Below are positions 57,650 through 64,000 of a stretch of 64,000 nt of DNA, piece by piece. A program made the translations under genes and the position numbers. Origin of the DNA: Oricola indica. GTDB taxonomy: Bacteria; Pseudomonadota; Alphaproteobacteria; Rhizobiales; Rhizobiaceae. Location of the stretch: NCBI RefSeq assembly GCF_019966595.1, contig NZ_JAINFJ010000001.1:1090057-1154056 (forward strand), in the 5' to 3' direction. How positions within the stretch are numbered: position 1 is the first letter of the stretch; every line of letters starts with the position of its first letter. The notes below the pieces were generated by a model. It saw only the letters and a list, made by a program, of their open reading frames with translations, did no database searches and was not told the origin of the DNA.

Positions 57650-58069
57650 ATGAAAAACGCTTTCGCAACGACCGCTCTCGCCGCCATGCTTTCCATGGGC
57701 ACACTCGCGGGCGCTTCCGCCATGCCCACGGTCAATGCACCGGCAGCCGACACGGCATCGACCGCAAAAGTCGAGCTCGTCGGCCATCGCGGCCACAATA
57801 ACGCGCAGCGCGGCCATCACCGCATCATGCCGCGCCACGTCATCAAGCGCCATCTGCACCGCCAGGGGTTCCGCAACATCCGCAACATGCGCCTCGTGCG
57901 CGGTGACTACGTGCTGCTCGCGCGCGGCTATCGCGGACCTGTCCGCCTCGTCGTCGATGGACGCAGCGGCCGCGTGCTCTCGCGCCACGTCCTGCGCGGC
58001 GGCCATCGTCCGGGGTTCGTCTTCCGTGGCGGTAACGGCAACTTCTCTTATTCCTTCGGCATCCGCTGA
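57650..58069 (+). CDS. Exported basic, His/Arg-rich protein
   Basis: 139 aa from ATG 57650, with AGGAG upstream. A signal peptide (KNAFATTALAAMLSMGTLAGASA) is followed by a very basic mature region rich in His, Arg and Gly: VGHRGHNNAQRGHHRIMPRH and GNGNFSYSFGIR at the end. The middle, LVRGDYVLLARGYRGPVRLVVDGRSGRVL, resembles one PepSY-like strand-helix unit. Function is unknown; binding to anionic envelope polymers or metals is possible. It is divergent from hsp20, and a terminator follows. Confidence 0.8.
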   Translation: MKNAFATTALAAMLSMGTLAGASAMPTVNAPAADTASTAKVELVGHRGHNNAQRGHHRIMPRHVIKRHLHRQGFRNIRNMRLVRGDYVLLARGYRGPVRLVVDGRSGRVLSRHVLRGGHRPGFVFRGGNGNFSYSFGIR

Positions 58070-58121
58070 CGGAAATCCGGGTTGACCGGGCTGCATCGTC
58101 CCTTCCAGTCCGGTCACATCG

Positions 58122-58153
58122 CCGGGAGCGTCGCACAGACGCTCCCGGTTTTT
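58122..58153 (+). terminator. Rho-independent terminator after the basic protein gene
   Basis: CCGGGAGCGTC-GCACA-GACGCTCCCGG, a perfect 11-bp stem, followed by TTTTTCTTT. Confidence 0.92.
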
Positions 58154-58236
58154 CTTTGACCTTTGCGCGGGCGGCTCCTATCAATCGTCCCCAACCGAAG
58201 CGGCGGGCCGCCGCTTGCAACCATTGCCCGCGACCC

Positions 58237-59208
58237 ATGACCGAACTCCGGCTCTCCGAACACAACCCCAATCCCGACATCCATTCGGATGGCTTCGTGC
58301 AGACGCCTGACGGCTTCTCGATCCGCTACGCCGTCTTCAGGACGACGAAGCACCCGGTCAAGGGAACAGTGATCGTGTTGCAGGGGCGTAATGAATCGAT
58401 CGAAAAATATTTCGAGACGATCGGCGACCTGGTCGCTGCAGGGTTCGACGTTACCGCTTTCGACTGGCGCGGACAGGGCCGTTCCACGCGCTTCTTCAGC
58501 CGCGGCGACGCCGGCTATGTCGACAGTTTCGATCAATATGCGACGGATCTCGAAACGATCTTCACGCAGGTTGCCTTGCCGGATTGCCGACCGCCTCACT
58601 TCATCCTCGCCCATTCCACCGGCGCGCTGGTCGCGCTTTACGCCGCGCCGATCATGGTCAATCGGATCCAGCGCATGGTGCTAATGGCGCCCTTTCTCGG
58701 CCTGCCCGCCTCACAGTTGCAGAACTGGACGATGCGCGCCGTGACCAAATCGCTGAGTTTCCTGGGCCTCGGGAACATGCATGTCGCCGGCGGTTCGGCC
58801 AGGCGCATGCGCAAGCCCTTCGAGGCAAACCAGGTCACCAGCGATGCGCATCGCTATGCGCGCAACATCTCGATACCGATTCGTTATCCGGAACTCGCGC
58901 TTGGCGGACCGTCCGCCGCCTGGACCGCCGCGGTTTTCGACGCCATCGACCGGATCGACGATCCGGCGCACCTCGCGCAAACGGTTATCCCGACACTCGT
59001 CATGATGGCGGGAGACGAAGGCATTGTCTCGAACGATGCGATCCGGCTTCTGACGATCTATTTGCGCTCAGCGTCTTTGCTGACCATCGACGGCGCCCGC
59101 CACGAAATCCTGCAGGAAGCCGATGTCTATCGCGAGCAGTTCATGGCCGCCTTCCTCGCCTTCGTGCCCGGCTCCGGCCCGACGATGTTCGAAAGGTTCA
59201 GCGATTGA
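58237..59208 (+). CDS. Lysophospholipase-type alpha/beta hydrolase
   Basis: 323 aa from ATG 58237. It has the monoacylglycerol lipase/PldB layout: IVLQGRNESIEKYFETIGDL, FDWRGQGRS, nucleophile in ILAHSTGALVA (HSTG in place of GHSxG), acid in MMAGDEGIVSN, and His in DGARHEILQE. Rhizobial members are annotated as lysophospholipase L2. It probably hydrolyses a lysolipid or ester. It overlaps the convergent hisN gene by 11 bases. Confidence 0.88.
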   Translation: MTELRLSEHNPNPDIHSDGFVQTPDGFSIRYAVFRTTKHPVKGTVIVLQGRNESIEKYFETIGDLVAAGFDVTAFDWRGQGRSTRFFSRGDAGYVDSFDQYATDLETIFTQVALPDCRPPHFILAHSTGALVALYAAPIMVNRIQRMVLMAPFLGLPASQLQNWTMRAVTKSLSFLGLGNMHVAGGSARRMRKPFEANQVTSDAHRYARNISIPIRYPELALGGPSAAWTAAVFDAIDRIDDPAHLAQTVIPTLVMMAGDEGIVSNDAIRLLTIYLRSASLLTIDGARHEILQEADVYREQFMAAFLAFVPGSGPTMFERFSD

Positions 59209-59989
59209 GGATGTCGAGCGTCGCCGCGTGAAGCTCTGGCGTCGCCGCCGCGACGATATCGCCGCCATGGACGGCATTGGTACCCTGCATGGTCGTCACG
59301 ACCCCGCCGGCCTGCTCGATCAGCGGGATCAGCGCGGCGATGTCATAGGTCTTCAGCCCCGGATCGACGACAATATCCGCAAATCCGGCCGCGACCATCG
59401 CGAAGGCGTAGCAATCCGTCCCGTAGCGCGGTAACCGCACCTTGCTTTCCAGCCTGTCCCAGGCATCGCGCATGGTCCCGGTTGCAAACAAGGCCGGGGT
59501 TGTCGTGAACAACGTCGCCTCGGAAATCGTGTGGCGCTTGCGCGTGGAAAGCCGGACCGGCTCCTCCCCCTTGCGGATCAGCATGCTCTTCTCGCCATCG
59601 GCGACGAAAAACTCGCCCGTATAGGGTTGCGACATGAAACCGGCGCGCGCCACCCCGTCGACGCGCAGACCCACCAGCGTGCCCCAGACGGGCAGGCCCG
59701 AAATGAAGGCCCGTGTGCCGTCGATCGGATCGATGATCCAGACATGCGAGGCGTCCTGGCGCACCGAGCCATGTTCCTCGCCGATAATCCCGTGGTCGGG
59801 AAACACCTCTTCGATCACGGCGCGAATCGCGGCCTCGGCCTGCTTGTCGGCCGCCGTCACCGGGTCGAATCCGTCCTGTTCCTTGTTCTCGACAAGTGAC
59901 GCGCTGCGGAAAAGCGGCAGCGTTTCGGCGGCAGCCGCGTCGGCGAGCCGTTGCAGGAAAGCAACATCGGGGAGAGATTGTGTACTCAT
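59198..59989 (-). CDS. hisN: Histidinol-phosphatase (IMPase superfamily, HisN type)
   Basis: 263 aa from ATG 59989. Motifs: FDPVTAADKQAE, IIGEEHGS, VWIIDPIDGTRAFISGLPVWG and the late YDIAALIPLIEQAGG. The GTRAF form and the D-I-A-A motif mark the HisN branch, which dephosphorylates histidinol-phosphate in histidine synthesis, rather than inositol phosphatase. The MmgR-like sRNA is encoded divergently just upstream. Confidence 0.88.
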   Translation of the reverse strand: MSTQSLPDVAFLQRLADAAAAETLPLFRSASLVENKEQDGFDPVTAADKQAEAAIRAVIEEVFPDHGIIGEEHGSVRQDASHVWIIDPIDGTRAFISGLPVWGTLVGLRVDGVARAGFMSQPYTGEFFVADGEKSMLIRKGEEPVRLSTRKRHTISEATLFTTTPALFATGTMRDAWDRLESKVRLPRYGTDCYAFAMVAAGFADIVVDPGLKTYDIAALIPLIEQAGGVVTTMQGTNAVHGGDIVAAATPELHAATLDILNR

Positions 59990-60054
59990 GGCCGCTTTGT
60001 GGGGAAATTCAGCAAAAGACTCAAGCGATAACTGAAAAAATGCGGCAGCGCACA

Positions 60055-60167
60055 TTGACAATTGTGCAACGCAGCATACTCTCGGTCCTGGCAGCTTGCT
60101 GCCGCGCCCTCCTTGGGCGTTTCCTCCCTAGACTTTGGCCGCGTCGCTTTCGATGCGGCCTTTTTTT
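60055..60167 (+). ncRNA. MmgR/suhB-motif (alpha-r8) family sRNA with its promoter
   Basis: A promoter-like TTGACA (60055) and CATACT (60075) precede a non-coding stretch with CCTTGGGCGTTTCCTCCC and then TAGACTTTGGCCGC, as I remember the rhizobial MmgR/suhB RNA family. A 10-bp hairpin (GGCCGCGTCG with CGATGCGGCC, one G-T pair) and T7 (60161-60167) end it. The RNA itself would run from about 60088 to 60167. In S. meliloti MmgR affects polyhydroxybutyrate granules. The two flanking genes are both on the other strand, so no coding gene uses this terminator. Confidence 0.75.
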
Positions 60168-60172
60168 CGCGG

Positions 60173-61063
60173 CTATTCCGCTGCGATTGAATAGTCGAAG
60201 AAATGGCTGTCCGGCAGCGCCATCAGCTGGGCGACGAAAGCGGCGAGATCCTCCTGCAGCAGATGGAAGGACGGCTTCTTGGTGATCGTCAGCTCGTCCA
60301 TGTAAAGTCCGCGATTGACCTCGATCTGCAAGGCGTGCAGCCCCTTGAGCGGACGGCCGTAATGCTCGGTGATGAACCCGCCGGCATAAGGCTTGTTGGC
60401 TGTCACCAGATATCCCATGCCCGTCAGGATCTCCGCCGCCGCTTCGCTCAGCGCACGGCTGGCGCTTGTTCCGAACCGATCGCCAATGATGAAATCCGGG
60501 CGAATACCTTCCGGACCGTAGCGCACGGACGCCGGCATCGAGTGGCAGTCGATCAGCACGGCAAAACCGAAGCGGCGATGCGTCTGCGCCAGCAAATCGC
60601 GCAGGGTCTGGTGATAGGGCTTGTAGATATTGGCGATGCGTGTCTGCGCTTCCGCAACGGGAATACGCGACGAATAGATGTCGGTGCCTTCCGAAACGAC
60701 CCGCGGGACCGTCCCGAGGCCACCGGCGACGCGGATCGACCGCGAATTCGCGAAGGGCGGTACCCGGTCAGCGAACATTCGCGGGTCGAGCTCGTAGGGC
60801 TCGCGATTGACGTCCAGATAAGCTCTCGGAAAATGCGCCATCAGCATTGGCGCGCCGAGTGGAACGGCGCCCGAGAACAGCTCATCGACGAAATAGTCCT
60901 CCGACCGCCGTATCGCAACGGAATCGAGTCGGGTCATCCGGAGAAAGCGGGGCGGGTAGAAACGGCCGCTATGCGGCGAATTGAAAACGAAGGGAACTCT
61001 CTGATCGGCGGGCGCCCGGACCTCGAAGGCCGGATGCTCCGAAAAATCGGGGGCGCTGAACAT
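60173..61063 (-). CDS. N-formylglutamate amidohydrolase family protein
   Basis: 296 aa from ATG 61063; no strong RBS, so the start is uncertain. The family is shown by VPFVFNSPHSGRFYPPRF, LMAHFPRAYLDVNREPYELDP, LIDCHSMP with catalytic residues, and the late LQIEVNRGLYMDE. These zinc enzymes hydrolyse N-formyl-glutamate or related amides from histidine breakdown or demethylation. It is divergent from cpdR. Confidence 0.9.
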   Translation of the reverse strand: MFSAPDFSEHPAFEVRAPADQRVPFVFNSPHSGRFYPPRFLRMTRLDSVAIRRSEDYFVDELFSGAVPLGAPMLMAHFPRAYLDVNREPYELDPRMFADRVPPFANSRSIRVAGGLGTVPRVVSEGTDIYSSRIPVAEAQTRIANIYKPYHQTLRDLLAQTHRRFGFAVLIDCHSMPASVRYGPEGIRPDFIIGDRFGTSASRALSEAAAEILTGMGYLVTANKPYAGGFITEHYGRPLKGLHALQIEVNRGLYMDELTITKKPSFHLLQEDLAAFVAQLMALPDSHFFDYSIAAE

Positions 61064-61283
61064 GATGCGTGCCGGATTGCCTCGCTGATTCCCTTCGGCT
61101 TTCTGAATTTTTGACAGGCGGACCGGCCCCTGTCCAGCCTCAAGCGTCACGCGCAATGGCGAAAACTCTTGCGTTAAGAAGCGAATTCGGCCTGAAATAA
61201 ACCCGATATTTACCGCGTCCGGTAATGACTGGGGCGTTGAGATACCATGCCGCCCGCCGCGCGGCGCAGCGAACGGAAAAACC

Positions 61284-61646
61284 ATGAACCGCATTCTTCT
61301 CGCCGAAGACGACAACGACATGCGCGCCTTTCTCGTCAAGGCGCTTGAAAAGGCCGGCTACCAGGTAATCGATTACGACAACGGTGCGAGCGCCTATGAG
61401 CGCCTGCGTGAGGAACCGTTCACGCTTCTCCTGACCGATATCGTCATGCCCGAGATGGACGGCATCGAACTGGCGCGCCGCGCCACCGAACTCGATCCCG
61501 ATCTCAAGGTGATGTTCATCACCGGCTTCGCAGCCGTCGCGCTCAACCCGGATTCGAACGCACCCAGGGACGCCAAGGTCCTTTCGAAACCCTTCCACCT
61601 GCGCGAACTCGTGACCGAGGTCGACAAGATGATCAAGGCCGCCTGA
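61284..61646 (+). CDS. cpdR: CpdR-type single-domain response regulator
   Basis: 120 aa. Receiver only: AEDDNDMRAFLVKALEKAGY, acceptor in LLLTDIVMPEMDG, Thr in MFITGFAA and the CpdR-like end LSKPFHLRELVTEVDKMI. Unphosphorylated CpdR brings ClpXP to its pole and primes degradation of CtrA and others together with RcdA, which is also encoded in this window (5655). Start ATG. A dyad (TTACCG-CGTC-CGGTAA, 61211-61226) lies 58 bases upstream. Confidence 0.9.
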   Translation: MNRILLAEDDNDMRAFLVKALEKAGYQVIDYDNGASAYERLREEPFTLLLTDIVMPEMDGIELARRATELDPDLKVMFITGFAAVALNPDSNAPRDAKVLSKPFHLRELVTEVDKMIKAA

Positions 61647-61728
61647 CCGCTTCGTCACAGCCCTTCATTATGTGACATTCCGGCTATTGACCGGCCGCGC
61701 CTCTTGTGGTGTATGCGCGGCTCTGGAC

Positions 61729-61803
61729 GGGCGGTTAGCTCAGCGGGAGAGCACTACGTTGACATCGTAGGGGTCACTGGTTCAATCCCAGTACCGCCCA
61801 CCA
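61729..61803 (+). tRNA. tRNA-Val (anticodon GAC)
   Basis: 75 bases with CCA encoded. Acceptor GGGCGGT pairs with ACCGCCC. The D loop has AGCTCAGCGGGAGAGC. The anticodon arm CTACG-TTGACAT-CGTAG carries GAC, and the T arm has GGTTCAATCCC. The DNA after it is AT-richer with mobile-type genes, so its 3' end may have served as an integration site. Confidence 0.97.
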
Positions 61804-62042
61804 TTCCTTTCAAGGACTTATCAGGCATTTACGTAGTTCCCGGTTGGTTCACTGAACCTGGAGCACTTCGCTGCTTGTCATAACAGCTTCCAAAGCAGAC
61901 GGCTTATCGGCTCAGCTGACTGTGTCTCCTAACATCGATATGCTCGGCCGCAAACTTCCCAGAAACTCCCCGTCGACCCCTTGCTATATCGAAATCAAGC
62001 GACGCAATCGTGCATCGCTGCAGCAAGCGGAGTCCGCGTGAA

Positions 62043-62453
62043 ATGAAGAAACGAGCAGGTCGGCCATATGCCGACACCCGCCTGGCAGCATTCCTGGAGA
62101 AGCGAATCCTGGAGTTGAAGCCCAAAAAGTCGCAACTGCAGATCGCAACCGAGGCTGGCTTCGTCCAGCCGAACATGCTGTCGATGTTCAAGAACGGATC
62201 CAATAAGCTTCCACTTGATCGTGTTACCGGATTGGCAAAGGCGCTGGACTGCGATCCAGCACTGTTGTTCAAGCTCGCCCTCGAACAATTGGATGGCGAC
62301 ACCACTGCATCAGCTATCCAACAGATTTTTGGAACGGTCGTCAGCCGTAACGAAGTCGCCTGGTTGGAGGAAATCCGGAAGGCATCAGGGAATAGCGATC
62401 CAACGCTGACCGCGAAAAGACGTTTGGCAATCAGAGGAATTTTCGGGAAATGA
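62043..62453 (+). CDS. XRE-family helix-turn-helix regulator
   Basis: 136 aa from ATG 62043 (ATG 62010 would add 11). The N-terminal ~85 residues form a Cro/C1-like HTH: KSQLQIATEAGFVQPNMLSMFKNGSNKLPLDRVTGLAKALDCDP. The C-terminal ~50 residues are helical and unrecognised. Composition is less GC-rich than the chromosome around it, and the gene lies 239 bases after the tRNA, as in phage or island remnants. Its stop overlaps the next start (ATGA). Confidence 0.85.
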   Translation: MKKRAGRPYADTRLAAFLEKRILELKPKKSQLQIATEAGFVQPNMLSMFKNGSNKLPLDRVTGLAKALDCDPALLFKLALEQLDGDTTASAIQQIFGTVVSRNEVAWLEEIRKASGNSDPTLTAKRRLAIRGIFGK

Positions 62454-62671
62454 ATTCGGCCCTCTCAATACGCAATGTCCCAGAGCACGGTAGGGTTAGC
62501 CTCACAGTGAATGAGTGGGCTTGGATCGATTTCATACGGCTTATATCCTACGACAGCGATCCGGCACCAACCCTTCACCGTATTCAGGATACTGAGAGAG
62601 ATCTTCCATGTCGATGCAAGAGCTCCCGCAAGAAAACTCCATGTAAGTTCAGTGAGGAACTCGTCCGATGA
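62450..62671 (+). CDS. Unknown small protein coupled to the XRE gene
   Basis: 73 aa, not recognised. It overlaps the XRE stop by four bases (ATGA), which supports translation. The N-terminal half is hydrophobic/aromatic (VNEWAWIDFIRLISYDSD). The C-terminal half is basic, with three cysteines (CRC and C). It could be an anti-repressor, a truncated gene or chance. It sits in the AT-richer patch after tRNA-Val. Confidence 0.4.
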   Translation: MNSALSIRNVPEHGRVSLTVNEWAWIDFIRLISYDSDPAPTLHRIQDTERDLPCRCKSSRKKTPCKFSEELVR

Positions 62672-63013
62672 TCCTTAGGTCACACCTTCCAGTGTTATGC
62701 AGAGGCTCGAGACAAGCCAATTTTGTGCGTTAGCTTCCGTCTGGAATGGGGCAGATAACGGACATTCCGCATTCGGCTGCAGTGCGTCCGCTTTGTGCCA
62801 AAAATGGAAACTCTGATACGAATTACATTAATCCGTTTCCGACGCCCGAGATTTGCCATCCAATCTATAAGTCGTACTTGTTGTGGCCGCGCCTTGGCCA
62901 ATTCGCGATAAACCAAACGTCCACTGAGCGGTCTTGATTTCTTTTTTTATCTCGCGGCGACCGAAGCGCGGGATACCCTCCTGCGTAAGGGATGTTTGCA
63001 TTATTTAGTACGC
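62672..63013. other. AT-richer intergenic remnant
   Basis: 342 bases of visibly lower GC with only short, uninformative ORFs on both strands. No integrase or transposase fragment, tRNA 3'-end repeat or inverted terminal repeat is recognised by eye. It probably marks the decayed end of the insertion that began after tRNA-Val. Confidence 0.5.
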
Positions 63014-64000
63014 TCACGTCTTCACGTAATTGCCGAAACTGACCCAGTTTCCGCCGCGCTTCGAGGAATCGACGCAGGCGGTCACGAAAGCGACGCCCGC
63101 GACACCCTCGGCAATACCGGGGAAGGTAACCTCGCCGGGAACGGGCTTACCTTCGCGATGCGCCGCGATGGCGAGCGCCGCTTCCGTGTAGATGTTGGCG
63201 AAACCTTCCAGATAGCCTTCCGGATGACCACCCGGCACGCGGCTGACCCGCTGGCCGACCTCGGTCGCGCCCGCGCCATTGCGGGTGAGCAGGCGCTTCG
63301 GCTCGCCGAGCGGCGTGTACCAGAGATAGTTCGGGTCTTCCTGGGCCCATTCCAGTCCGGCTTTTTCGCCATAGATGCGCAGCTTCAATGCGTTTTCGTT
63401 GCCTGGCGCGACCTGGCTGCACCACAGCATGCCCTTGGCTCCGCCTGAAAAACGCATCAGCACATGGCCGTTGTCATCGACCTGCCGTCCCTCGACGAAG
63501 CTGTCGAGATCGGCGCAAAGCTGCTCCAGTTCGAGGCCCGAAACGAAACTCGCCAGGTTGAAGGCATGGGTGCCGATATCGCCGGTCGAGCCGCCGGCGC
63601 CGGTTTGCGCCGGGTCGGTGCGCCAGCCGGCCTGTTTCGAGCCGGTCTTTTCCAGCGGCTCCGACAGCCAGTCCTGCGCATATTCCACCTGGACGAGCCT
63701 GATCTTGCCCAGTTCACCGCTGGCCACCATCTCGCGGGCCTGCCGGATCATTGGGTAGCCGGTATAGTTGTGCGTCAGCACGAACAGCGCGCCGGAATTT
63801 TCCGCGGCCTTGGCCAGCTTGCGCGCATCGGGCAGCGTCGAGGTGAGCGGCTTGTCGCAGATCACGTGGATGCCGCGCTTCAGGAATTCGCGCGCCACCG
63901 GATAGTGCATGTGGTTGGGTGTGACGATGGCGACCGCCTCGATGCCGTTCTTCAGCCGTGCCTCGCGCTTCGCCATCTCGACGAAATCGCCATAGGCGCG
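63014..64000 (-). CDS. Gfo/Idh/MocA-family oxidoreductase (N-terminus beyond window)
   Basis: The frame stays open to base 64000, so the first part (including the GxGxxG motif) is missing; 328 residues are visible. Seen: VAIVTPNHMHYPVAREFLKRGIHVICDKPLTS (the EKP motif is DKP), TGDIGTHAFNLASFVSGLE and GGHPEGYLEGFANIYTEAALAI. Such NAD(P)-dependent enzymes oxidise sugars or inositols; the GHPEGY segment is typical of the inositol- and glucoside-type branch. The residues following DKP and the GDIGTHAF motif agree with an active enzyme. Confidence 0.92.
   Translation of the reverse strand, partial: RAYGDFVEMAKREARLKNGIEAVAIVTPNHMHYPVAREFLKRGIHVICDKPLTSTLPDARKLAKAAENSGALFVLTHNYTGYPMIRQAREMVASGELGKIRLVQVEYAQDWLSEPLEKTGSKQAGWRTDPAQTGAGGSTGDIGTHAFNLASFVSGLELEQLCADLDSFVEGRQVDDNGHVLMRFSGGAKGMLWCSQVAPGNENALKLRIYGEKAGLEWAQEDPNYLWYTPLGEPKRLLTRNGAGATEVGQRVSRVPGGHPEGYLEGFANIYTEAALAIAAHREGKPVPGEVTFPGIAEGVAGVAFVTACVDSSKRGGNWVSFGNYVKT

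Noticed and set aside
61904..62305. Minus-strand 133-aa frame in the tRNA-adjacent patch
   Set aside because: Opposite the XRE gene, with no motif or RBS; the HTH protein on the plus strand explains the sequence.
62672..63013. Transposase or integrase fragment in the AT-richer patch
   Set aside because: Short frames on both strands were read and show no recognisable catalytic motif or terminal repeats.

Overview
The window is 64 kb of gene-dense, GC-rich chromosome from an alphaproteobacterium, most likely of the order Hyphomicrobiales (Rhizobiales). The evidence is the gene set: RcdA, CpdR and GapR cell-cycle proteins, homospermidine synthase, an Omp10-type lipoprotein, DUF1192, DUF1244, DUF1036, DUF882 and YdcH-type small proteins, a gltB-ybjQ-gltD order, an MmgR/suhB-type sRNA and a ROSE-type thermometer leader before hsp20. 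Genus cannot be fixed from sequence reading alone. Almost everything looks chromosomal and housekeeping. The exception is a short, visibly AT-richer patch after a tRNA-Val near the right end.

Layout. 1-5.3 kb: phytase-like esterase (cut by the left edge), transglutaminase-like protein, B12-binding radical SAM enzyme, quinone oxidoreductase, DUF1192. 5.3-6.5 kb: a cell-cycle locus with two exact TTAA-N7-TTAA (CtrA-type) sites, a three-hairpin sRNA candidate and rcdA, then rpmE with a structured leader. 6.7-12 kb: ABC exporter, an OxyR-like LysR regulator lacking both redox cysteines, with an OxyR-type operator and two small divergent ORFs, then a MotA/OmpA-type membrane pair. 12-24 kb: IMPase, efp, Sel1-repeat protein, ThiE-like protein, TauE exporter and ArsR regulator, two YdcH genes, purEK, rpmJ, TPR protein, hydrolase, pyruvate kinase and small DUF genes. 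23-46 kb: envelope and metabolism, with SGNH protein, lytic transglycosylase, beta-barrel protein, KdsD, NfeD/SPFH pair, ferrochelatase, a 5'-nucleotidase fused to LysM, homospermidine synthase, IlvD, PepF, a sigma-54 response regulator, a DUF882 peptidase-like protein, a cation/proton antiporter and GapR.

46-53 kb: glutamate synthase operon gltB-ybjQ-gltD, followed by a terminator hairpin whose 3' arm is also the ribosome-binding site of a small membrane-protein ORF. 53-57 kb: TrmO, then a four-gene bufferin-type RiPP operon (DUF2282 precursor, DUF692 oxidase, DUF2063 partner, DoxX protein). 57-61.7 kb: hsp20 with sigma-32 promoter and ROSE-like leader, a secreted basic protein, lysophospholipase-like hydrolase, HisN, an MmgR-like sRNA, N-formylglutamate amidohydrolase and CpdR. 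61.7-64 kb: tRNA-Val(GAC), a small XRE-regulator module with an unknown coupled ORF in AT-richer DNA, and a Gfo/Idh/MocA oxidoreductase cut by the right edge.

The best candidates for new biology are the CtrA-flanked sRNA upstream of rcdA, the cysteine-less OxyR-like regulator with its small-protein operon, the bufferin operon, and the dual-use terminator/RBS hairpin after gltD.
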